A stretch of 64,000 bases of DNA from Bog-756 sp963769765. Its GTDB lineage: Bacteria; Actinomycetota; Acidimicrobiia; Acidimicrobiales; RAAP-2. Positions within the stretch are counted from its first letter, which is position 1. Each line of letters opens with the position of its first letter. Where the stretch lies: the NCBI GenBank assembly GCA_963769765.1, contig CAVYNA010000003.1:248001-312000 (forward strand), read 5' to 3'. Under the pieces are notes generated by a model. The model saw only the letters and a program-made list of their open reading frames with translations, was not told the DNA's origin and did not search any database. This document shows positions 16,209 to 24,078 of the stretch, one piece after another. The translations under genes and the position numbers were made by a program.

Positions 16209-18023
16209 GTGAGACGACGGACCTTGGGCAGAGTGGCGGCAGGCATGTCGGCTGCAGCACTCATGGTGGTGATGCCGACGGTGCCAGCAGGGGCCACCCC
16301 GTCTGGACCGCCGACCGTGTCGCATTTCACATCGACGCCGACCACTCTCTACAACAACGGTGGTCGAGTGATCCTCTCGGCCAAGGTCACCAAAGCCAAG
16401 AGCTGCGTCTTTTCGTCGAGCAAGACGGTCGTCGGTCTTCCTGCCAACATTCCCTGCTCGAAGGGGACCGTCAACGAAGATGTGACACTTCCCGCCAACA
16501 CGAGAAAGAAGGCAGTGACCTACACGTTCTCCCTGGCGGTCACGGGAATCACGACGGTCGTTGCAGAAAGTGTGAAGGTGACGGTGGGGACGGGGCCGCT
16601 GCCAGCGCTTTCCGGCGTTCGGTCGGTGGCGAATGATGGCGCCGGCAACTGCGCAGTCCTCTCGACCGGAGGCGTGGACTGCTGGGGGGCCAACACCTAT
16701 GGAGAGTTGGGCAATGGGACGACCGGCGGCCCGGATGTATCGGTGCTTGGCGTGAATGGCTACGACACGCCGCAAGCCGTCGCCGGCATCACCGACGGTG
16801 TCTCGGTGGCGAGCGACAACTACCCCAATGGCGAGAGCTACTGCGCCGTGCTGTCGACCGGAGGCGTGGACTGCTGGGGGTACAACAGCGACGGTGAGCT
16901 GGGCAACGGGGTGGTTGGCGGCCCGGACGGGGAGTACGGCTACGACACCCCGCGGACGGTCGCCGGCATCACCGACGCCGTCTCGGTGTCGGGCGTGGGC
17001 GGCTTCGGCGAGAGCTACTGTGCCGTGCTCTCGACCGGCGGAATCGACTGCTGGGGCGGAAATGAATTTGGCGAACTGGGCAACGGGACGATCGGTGGAC
17101 CGGACGGGGAGTACGGCTACGACACCCCGCGGACGGTCGCCGGCGTCACCGACGCGGTCTGAGTGGCGAGCGACGGCACCGATCTGGGCTACTGTGCCGT
17201 CCTTTCCAGCGGTGGTATCGATTGCTGGGGCGACAACTCCAATGGCGAACTGGGCAACGGTTCGACCGGCGGCCCTGACGGGGTGGGAGGCTACGACACG
17301 CCCCAGGTAGTCACCGGCATCACTGACGCCATCTCGGTGGCGGGTGACGGCTACGGCAATGGCTACTGTGCCGTGCTCTCGACCGGGGTCGTCGATTGTT
17401 GGGGCGACAACTCCAATGGCGAACTGGGCAACGGTTCGACCGGCGGCCCTGACGGGGTGGGAGGCTACGACACGCCCCAGGTAGTCACCGGCATCACTGA
17501 CGCCATCTCGGTGGCGAGCGACGGCGGCGCCGGCGACTGCGCAGTCCTCTCGACCGGAGGCGTGGACTGCTGGGGGAACAACTTCGTTGGCGAACTGGGC
17601 AACGGTTCGACCGGCGGCCCTGACGGGGTGGGAGGCTACGACACGCCCCAGCCAGTCACCGGCGTCACCGACGCGGTCTCAGTGGCGAGCGACGCCTACG
17701 GCCTCGGATACTGTGCCGTGCTCTCGACCGGCAGCGTGGACTGCTGGGGGGACAATTCCAACGGCGACCTGGGCAACGGTTCGACCGGCGGCCCCGACGG
17801 TAAGTCCGGCTACGACACGCCCCAGGCAGTCACCGGCATCACCGACGCGGTCTCGGTGGCGAGCGACGGCGGCGCCGGCGGTGGCGGCTACTGTGCTGTT
17901 CTCTCGACCGGCGGCATCGACTGCTGGGGGACCAATCCTGACGGTGAACTGGGCAACGGGACGCTGGGCGGTCCCGACGGAGCGGGCGGCTACGACACCC
18001 CCCAGGCGGTGCTGGCTTCCTGA
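16209..18023 (+). pseudogene. secreted RCC1-type repeat protein, interrupted by in-frame TGA
   Basis: GTG 16209 opens a signal peptide (RRR, then AAALMVVMPTVPAGA). A module of about 95 residues follows (FTSTPTTLYNNGGRVILSA ... KKAVTYTFSLAVTG), then eight RCC1-like repeats of about 56 residues, each with CAVLSTGG(V/I)DCWG and GELGNG. Each repeat has a Cys pair suggesting a disulfide outside the cell. At 17160-17162 a TGA replaces the TCA that encodes Ser at the matching place of another repeat (17680 region), and the same frame continues to 18023. The result is either a truncated protein with three repeats or a nonsense-mutated gene. Function is unknown; RCC1 repeats form beta-propellers for protein binding. 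Confidence 0.75.
17227..17517 (+). repeat. near-identical tandem DNA repeat within the RCC1 gene (174-bp period)
   Basis: The 117 bases from 17227 recur without change from 17401. Further copies at about 17575 and 17745 differ at scattered positions. Such recent homogenisation implies duplication or gene conversion between propeller repeats and makes copy number unstable and hard to assemble. Confidence 0.8.
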
Positions 18024-18249
18024 CAAGATCATCCACCCGCCAGACTCGCCAGCGCTACCCAGTGTCTGGGGTGCGGAACTCGCAATCCTGACCGCACCTT
18101 GCCCGCGGCCGACGTCGATGTTCCGGTCGTCCTCGCGATGGTCGGCGAAAATGCTTCTGCGAGGTCGACCGGTACGTTTCTGGCGCTCCACCGCCCCACC
18201 CATCCTCGGCACGGGAAGCTCGGGCGCGTCGAAGCGCGAAACTTCATCG

Positions 18250-18828
18250 GTGTTCGCGTACGACCAGCAGGTGATCTCTGGAGCTGACGGTCATCCTCCG
18301 TTGCCTTCGGGCGCTTCACTCAAATTCCTTGTCGAAGACCCAACGACGGGCAAGCGATCATCGACATGGCGCATCTGGTCAGGCAAGAAGGTCGATGATC
18401 TGTACATCTGTGAGACGCAGACTGGAGGGCTGTGGAAGACGACTCTCCACAACAATTGGGGCAAGTGGCGTGTGGCGATGACGAAGGAGGCAGCCGATAC
18501 CCGGGGCATCCGGAGACATGTCCTGAGTGAACAGGCGAGGAGGGTGCCGGAAGGAGGCTGGAGCGAAGGGACCGCGATTCTCGCTCCGTGCGCCGACCTG
18601 CGAGCTTCGTCGCAAGCGATTTCGAGTGACGTGATCCGAATACCAACCTCGCCGAACCATTCAGCCGTTGGTGCGCGTCTGCTCCTGCAGGAGCCGGAAG
18701 TAGCGACCTTCACCCCCATCAAGGACGCATTTGCGGTGGGCGTTCTGGAGCGCCCCAATGGCGGCAGCGCGTACGTCTTCGCGGAGCCTGTATCTCTCAA
18801 TTTGAACAGCACCAATCCTTGGCGATGA
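18250..18828 (+). CDS. hypothetical protein with WRIWSGKK...WKTTLHNNWGKWR region
   Basis: The conserved-looking core SSTWRIWSGKKVDDLYICE (about residues 37-55) and GGLWKTTLHNNWGKWRVAMT (about 58-77) is rich in Trp and is followed by a C-terminal part with TPIKDAFAVGVLERPNGGS. I recall similar Trp-rich cores in unnamed actinobacterial proteins but no function. There is no signal peptide. The start is uncertain: GTG 18250 or GTG 18271 both fit. It follows the RCC1 gene after 226 bp in which I see no gene. It is coupled to a 37-aa frame by an ATGA overlap. Confidence 0.6.
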   Translation: MFAYDQQVISGADGHPPLPSGASLKFLVEDPTTGKRSSTWRIWSGKKVDDLYICETQTGGLWKTTLHNNWGKWRVAMTKEAADTRGIRRHVLSEQARRVPEGGWSEGTAILAPCADLRASSQAISSDVIRIPTSPNHSAVGARLLLQEPEVATFTPIKDAFAVGVLERPNGGSAYVFAEPVSLNLNSTNPWR

Positions 18829-18938
18829 TCCGTTCCGACGCCCGGAGAGCAATGCCTCCCGAACATTCGAATGGTCGCTTCGTCGGACTCCTGGCGGTGG
18901 ATGAGCAACGCATCCTGGTGGACTTGGCGCTCAGCTGA
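18825..18938 (+). CDS. small hypothetical protein, 37 aa
   Basis: ATG 18825 overlaps the preceding stop codon (ATGA), suggesting translational coupling. The sequence MIRSDARRAMPPEHSN followed by GRFVGLLAVDEQRILVDLAL has the alternating hydrophobic pattern of a real strand/helix element rather than a random frame. No family is recognised. It could be a distinct small partner of the 18250-18828 product or the shifted tail of that gene. Confidence 0.4.
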   Translation: MIRSDARRAMPPEHSNGRFVGLLAVDEQRILVDLALS

Positions 18939-18964
18939 CGTTTGGTTCAAACACAAGATCCTGG

Positions 18965-19011
18965 TGTCAATTGTGACATTCCCTTGTCGTGTGACACCGC
19001 CGGATTAGCGT
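18965..19011 (+). promoter_or_regulatory. promoter with two TGTC/GACA inverted repeats before the RM gene
   Basis: TGTCA-ATTG-TGACA (18965-18978) and TGTC-GTGT-GACA (18985-18996) are two related palindromes centred 19 bp apart. A possible promoter, TTGTCG (18984-18989), 16 bp, TAGCGT (19006-19011), overlaps the second one. The layout resembles a repressor or controller-protein operator on the restriction-modification gene that starts at 19077. The regulator is not identified. Confidence 0.5.
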
Positions 19012-19076
19012 TTGGAGTCTTGGCAGAGCGGATGTGAACCGAGCCCCTCTACCACCCCCGCCGAGCTGGGAGAGTT

Positions 19077-22000
19077 GTGACAGGCCCAACCGAGCACGAA
19101 AGCTCCGAGCCACCTGGAGTTCCCGGGTCCGTTGCTGCCGCCGTCGATTCAGCCGTCTCCGCATTTGGCGCGACGGTGGCTCCCCGACTCGCGGGCAAGG
19201 AGGGGGAACCCGAAGATCAGATGCGGGGTCCGCTTGAAGTCCTGATGACGTCGATCTCGGCGGCGCTTGGCGTGACAATGACTGCCGTAGGAGAGTCCGG
19301 ACTGTCTGATCTGAAGGTTCGGCCGGACTACGCAATCAAGGTGAACGGAGCCGTGACTGGGTATGTCGAAGTCAAGCGACCGGGCAAGGGGGCAGATCCG
19401 ACGACCTGGAGTCCGAAAGGGCACGACGGACAGCAGTGGGAGAAGCTGAAGGCGCTCCCCAATGTCCTCTATACCGACGGCCAGGAGTGGGGGCTCTATC
19501 GCACAGGCGAACGCGTCGGTGACGGGACCCGTCTTGTCGGCGACATTCGCAACTCTGGTTCCAAATTGGCAGCCCCTGATGACTCGCTTGCCAGGATGCT
19601 CTCTGCCTTCCTGCATTGGGAGCCGGTCGCCCCCCGCCAGATCCGCCAGTTGGTTCGATCGGTAGCTCCCTTGACGCGACTGCTTAGAGACGAGGTCACT
19701 GACACGCTCAGTCGGGAAGCGAAGGCCGGCGGCGGGCCGTTCACTTCGCTGGCTGAGGACTGGCGAGCCCTGCTGTTCCCGGGCGCCGACGACGCGCGAG
19801 TTCGCGGATGGCTACGCCCAATCCGTTGCCTTCGCCCTGCTGCTGGCAAGGACAGAGAAGATCGACTTCACTGGCAAGGCGGTCGACACGATCGCCCACG
19901 AGCTGGGCAAGACGCACTCGCTCCTGGGGAAGGCGCTCTCGATTCTCACGGATGAAACGATCGGGGCGCTCTCGGTCACCCTCGATACCCTCGTCCGGGT
20001 CATTTCAGTTGTGGACTTCTCGAAGTTCTCCAAGCACGTGGCCGATCCGTACTTGGCACTGTACGAAGTGTTCCTTGAAGAATACGACCCGGAACTTCGC
20101 AAGAAGACCGGGAGCTACTACACCCCGGCCGCGGTTGTGGCTTCGATGACCCGGCTCACTGACCTCGTGTTGCGCACCCGCCTCGGTCGCCACCAAGGCT
20201 TTGCCTCAGAGGGTGTGACGATCGTTGATCCAGCCATGGGCACCGGTACTTATGTCCTCGACGTCTTGGAGACGGTGGCGAGCACGGTGGGTAGGGCCGA
20301 AGGGCCCGGAGCAATCCCGTCCCGACTTCGTGACACCGCATCCCGCCTGGTAGGAATCGAGATCCAGACCGGGCCATTCGCCGTGGCCGAACTTCGTGTG
20401 GCCGAAGCTCTTCACCGCTACGACGCGGGGATTCCAGCCGACGGACTGCGGCTCTACGTGGCCGACGCACTCGATGATCCCTTCGCCGAGCAGGCCCATC
20501 TGGCAGCAACGCTGGCACCAATCGCTGCTTCGCGGAAGGGCGCCAACGCAATGAAGGCTGACGAGCCCGTGGTCGTGGTGCTTGGGAATCCGCCTTACCG
20601 AGAGAATGCAGCAGGCCACGGTGGATTCGTCGAGCACGGGGCACCGAACACCGATTGGGACATGCCGCTGCTGGCTGACTTCAAGGAGCCCGGCACCGGC
20701 AAGTACCAGAAGGATTTGGCCAACCTCTACGTCTACTTCTGGCGATGGGCGACTTGGAAGGTTTTCGACGCGCACCCTCGGCACCCGGACGGCGTCATCT
20801 GCTTCATCACCACCTCCGGCTATCTGAAGGGGCCGGGCTTGGCCGGCATGCGGCGCTACCTTCGAGAGCATGCCTCGGAGGGATGGATCATCGACTGCAC
20901 GCCCGAAGGTCACCAGCCCGAGGTCAGCACGCGCATTTTCGGGGGCGTGCAGCAGCCAATTTGCATCGGACTGTTCGTCAGACGCCCGGACACGGATCAG
21001 ACAGTTCCGGCACAGGTCCACTACCGAGCTGTGCATGGAAAGCAGGCAGAGAAATTCGCCGCACTGTCTGCGATCGATCTTGATGCTGACGACTGGGAAA
21101 CGTGCCCCACGGCGTGGACGGCGCCGCTACTCCCTGAAGGCAGTATTGACTGGAATTCCAGTCCGTTGCTCGGGGACCTGCTCCCATGGCACCAGTCCGG
21201 AGTCACTCCGAACCGGACCTGGATCTACGCTCCCCTGCCAGCCACGCTCAACGACCGGTGGTCTCGGCTTCTAGCGGCCACAGGAGACGATCAGCGGGCG
21301 CTTTTCCGCGAGACGAACGCTTCGGCTACAGACAGAGCAAAGCCGGGCCTTGACGGGTACGAACACAGTGCCGTCCCCATCAACGCTGAAGAGGGGCCGC
21401 CGCTCGCTCCCGTGAAGGTGGGATATCGCATCTTCGATGTCCAATACGTGATCCCTGACGATCGCTTGATGCATCGACCCCGGCCTGAACTGTGGCGAGT
21501 GCGTGGTGACGACCAGCTATACGTAAGCGAACTGCACTCAGAAGCCATCCGGCCTGGTCCGGCACTCGCATTCTCAGGCTGGACGCCCGACCTTCACTAT
21601 TTTAAGGGGAGCGGGGGTGGCCGAGTACTGCCTATGTACGCGGGAAACGACACGTCGAAGCCGAATATTGCACCGGGGCTTCTGACGTTGCTCACTCAGC
21701 GCCTCGAACGTCCGGTGTCGGCTGAAGACTTCCTCGCCTACGTGGCAGCAATAACCGCCCACCCTGCCTTTACCGAGCGCTTCGCCGAGGACCTCCGCAC
21801 GCCGGGCGTCCGGGTGCCTTTAACTGTCGACAAAGTACTCTGGCAGGAGGGGGTGGCGCTTGGTCGGCGCATCCTGTGGCTCCACACCCGCGGTGAGCGG
21901 TGCATTGACCCGGAGGATGGCCGGCCCCAGGGCCCGCCCGATGTCGAAGACGATGGCCGCCGTCCCCTGGTCACCGTGGCCATCCCCGACACTGCCGTGC

Positions 22001-22443
22001 ATTACCCTGACGATCTGACCTACGACCCAGCGACCGAGACACTTTCGATCGGCGAGGGACGTATTGCTCCCGTTTCCCGGGCCGTCGTCGACTACGAGGT
22101 GTCGGGGATGAACGTGCTCCGAAAGTGGTTCGGTTACCGTCGAGCCACGCGTCCTCAGACTCGCGGCCAGCAGTCTGCACTTGACGACATCCGACCCACC
22201 ACCTGGCCGTCTCGATATACGACGGACCTGCTTGAAGTACTTCGGGTTCTCACACTTGTGACCAAGGCCGAACCGGCCCAGGCAGAACTCCTCGAAAAGG
22301 TGATGGAAGGTCAGCGCATCACCGTCGCTGATCTCGTCGATGCCGGGGTATTTCCCGTCCCAGCGTCAGCACGAGAACCGCTGCCGAAGCTTCCTCGCAC
22401 CAAGAGGAGCGCCGAGATGCAATTCGATCTCCCTCAGGGCTAA
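19077..22443 (+). pseudogene. single-chain restriction-modification enzyme (type IIG/ISP-like), frameshifted
   Basis: Removing one base near 19797 (in GACGCGCGAG) restores one 1121-aa protein. The N-terminal nuclease-like domain has PDYAIKVNG...GYVEVKRPG (PD-(D/E)XK, about residues 85-107). A helical coupler (EFADGYAQSVAFALLLAR) follows, then a gamma-type N6-adenine methyltransferase with DPAMGTGTYVLDVLE (motif I) and VLGNPPYREN (motif IV), and a C-terminal target-recognition region. There is no helicase domain, so it is closer to MmeI/type IIG than to true type ISP. Start is GTG 19077. As given, the first frame ends at 19955, separating nuclease from methylase. It is either a decayed or switched-off system or a sequence error. 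No separate methylase or specificity gene is nearby. Confidence 0.82.
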
Positions 22444-22482
22444 GTGACCGATTCGCCATCGAGGTGGCCACGGCTCGTTCAG

Positions 22483-22765
22483 TCACTTGGTACGCAGGGA
22501 TCCGAGCGAATCCCATCGTCCCCGCAACCATTCCGAATCGCTCCAACGATTCGGCTGGTCGGTGTGTCGCCGGACGATTCCACGGGCCAACAGCTCATGG
22601 AGCGCCCGGTTCACGGTCCCCGTCGGTAGCTCCATCCGATCCCCCAATTCGGCGGCTGAGAACCGGACGAGGCCCGTAATCCGTCAGGTGGCTCATCAAT
22701 CGGGATCCGGCCACTGCAGGCGATGGCGGACGGTGCTGCGGGCCGTCGCTTGAGCTACAAGCCAC
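22483..22765 (-). pseudogene. winged-HTH DNA-binding protein, 93 aa, one-base frameshift
   Basis: Removing one C near 22671 joins two frames into a protein starting at GTG 22765. The N-terminal part contains SRLMSHLTDYG. The HTH is LVRFSAAELGDRMELPTGT followed by VNRALHELLARGIVRRHTD, and it ends SLGSLRTK before TGA 22485-22483. The helix-turn-helix-wing pattern is convincing, resembling MarR/ArsR-like domains. It is the last of four small leftward genes, and it converges on the restriction gene with 39 bp between the stops. As given, only the wing half is readable from its own frame. It might be the regulator of the small operon or of the inverted repeats at 18965-18996; that is speculation. 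Confidence 0.5.
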
Positions 22766-22809
22766 TCACCGCTGGATAGAGGACGAGGAGAAGCTGGCGG
22801 AGCGCCCGC

Positions 22810-22986
22810 TTACTTGTCAGAACCCTGCCGTTTCGAGGCGGAGCGCTCGGCCTCTTCCTGCTGCCGCTCCACCTTCTCAGCAAGAGCAATCGTGTCCTGG
22901 CTCGCGCCGGTCTTGCGCAGACCTCTTATAAATCCGCTCTCGCTGCGACGGCTCGCACCCGCGCTCATGTACTTTTGCTTCGGCAT
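22810..22986 (-). CDS. small charged hypothetical protein, 58 aa
   Basis: ATG 22986 is preceded by GGAGG with 6-nt spacing, the best ribosome site in this cluster, and GGAGG overlaps the stop of the upstream 53-aa gene. The protein is very basic at the start (MPKQKYMSAGASRRSES) and ends in a Glu/Gln/Lys-rich helix (ALAEKVERQQEEAERSASK). No Cys, no membrane segment and no family known to me. It may bind nucleic acid or act as a coiled partner; neither is shown. Confidence 0.6.
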   Translation of the reverse strand: MPKQKYMSAGASRRSESGFIRGLRKTGASQDTIALAEKVERQQEEAERSASKRQGSDK

Positions 22987-22996
22987 CGCCGACCTC

Positions 22997-23158
22997 CTAC
23001 TTGAGCATGGCGCAGGTCGTCCCTGCGCAGGCGTTCATCGTCTTGTCAACTTCCGGGGTGTTGGCAGTCATCTTGGCCTGCAGGGAGTCCGCCACCTGAA
23101 CGACGACACAGCCCTTGTACTTCCCATCGGTCACGTCGATCATCGGATATGCAGTCAC
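22997..23158 (-). CDS. small hypothetical protein, 53 aa
   Basis: GTG 23158 overlaps the stop of the upstream frame (GTGA), and the stop TAG abuts the ribosome site of the 58-aa gene. The sequence has MIDVTDGKYKGCVVVQVADS, then a short helix and a C-terminal CAGTTC. Three Cys in 53 residues is unusual here. No signal peptide and no known family. Tight coupling on both sides supports a real gene. Confidence 0.55.
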   Translation of the reverse strand: MTAYPMIDVTDGKYKGCVVVQVADSLQAKMTANTPEVDKTMNACAGTTCAMLK

Positions 23159-23737
23159 ATATCCAATTCGCGGATGCGAATGAAGTCTTCGTATGAGAGG
23201 TTCTGCTTGACGTTCTCCGGGATGGAGTCCTTGGAGTCCCACTGCTTCTTTGTGCACTCCATGTGCTCCCGGAGTTGCGCCTGGTGATTGACGCAGACCT
23301 TGCGTCGTTCGTCCAGCACTTCAAGAAGTCCCTTGTGCTTCGTCCACTTGACGTCCGTAGGCGCGGGCGTGCTCTGCAGGCGTACCCGTACGACACGCTT
23401 TAATTCCGCTCCATAGGTGAAACCGCGAACGAAGCACGACGAAGACCGTGATGCCGATTTCCTCCACGGCAATATCGGTCGCTTCCGCACGGCGACGAGC
23501 GCACCCTTGACAGGCTCCTCCAGTTTCAGCCTCTTCGAATGGCTGACATCGCCGAAGAACTCGCCAACCGCACGGAATGCAAGTGGCCCCGCGCCAAAGA
23601 ACGCTGCGGCGCCCGCAGACTACGAGTACAGCGTGACATCCCTTCTCGGGATGCAGCTCGAAGTAGGCCACGAATCCGAGGGCGATTGAAGCAGCGCCTA
23701 GCTCCATCCGCCGCATGAACTTCCATGGCTCTCCCAC
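23155..23737 (-). pseudogene. small membrane protein, damaged (one-base insertion plus stop)
   Basis: ATG 23737 starts KFMRRMELGAASIALGFVAYFELHPEK, a membrane segment. One G must be dropped in the GGG at 23640-23642 to continue as DVTLYS, then TAG (23622-23620), then SAGAAAFFGAGPLAFRAVGE, a second membrane-like segment, and a cytoplasmic-looking tail (LLEVLDERRKVCVNHQAQLR) to 23155. The repaired length is 193 aa. The tail alone can be read from GTG 23490 (111 aa). The two segments fit a two-TM protein heading the small leftward operon. Two separate lesions make true decay likely. Confidence 0.5.
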
Positions 23738-23891
23738 CTGCGGGCTTTCTACACTGGGTGGGTATGGGCGTCAACCATCGCCAACAGCCGCCGCCGATGG
23801 AGGGGGCAGGGTCCCTCACGCTAGTGACCTACGGAATCGGCTCACGACCGGCCACACCGGAGCCGTCAGTGCACTGGGTTTGTCAACGAAT

Positions 23892-23905
23892 AGAATTCGC
23901 AACGG
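23892..23905 (+). repeat. 14-bp direct repeat, right copy (possible attachment site)
   Basis: AGAATTCGCAACGG, identical and in the same orientation as 15515-15528 beside tRNA-Arg. A chance match of this length is unlikely but not impossible. It would mark the right end of an 8.4-kb island. Confidence 0.45.
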
Positions 23906-24029
23906 ATCGACGCCGGCCCGGTCTCGAGCCACCGGCTCTCGAAGGGCGCCCATTGCGGGACCACCGGGTGCAGTGGCGTGCCTGGCCGCACGCGACGGCT
24001 CCGGACGCCTGAGCGGATCGGTACCGCTC

Positions 24030-24052
24030 CGGGCGCATGCACACTGCGCCCG
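24030..24052 (-). terminator. hairpin after the YWLVG-repeat gene
   Basis: CGGGCGCA and TGCGCCCG form a perfect 8-bp stem with a 7-nt loop, 27 nt after the stop codon at 24079. There is no T-tract. Confidence 0.45.
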
Positions 24053-24078
24053 TGCCCGACGAACTGGCAGACCTCCAG

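Larger units (their letters stand above)
23738..24078 (-). other. intergenic, no gene supported; contains repeat and hairpin
   Basis: The stretch between the damaged membrane gene and the YWLVG-repeat gene has short open frames on both strands, but none with a convincing start, composition or domain. It holds the right copy of the 14-bp repeat (23892-23905) and a GC hairpin after the YWLVG gene (24030-24052). Confidence 0.5.

Noticed and set aside
17160..17162. TGA as a selenocysteine codon in the RCC1 protein
   Set aside because: The matching codon in another repeat is Ser (TCA), no SECIS-like hairpin is evident next to it, and the residue is not at a redox site.
23725..24012. Plus-strand 95-codon frame across the right repeat copy
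   Set aside because: No ribosome site, Arg/Pro-rich composition and no domain; it appears to be chance open frame in the intergenic region.
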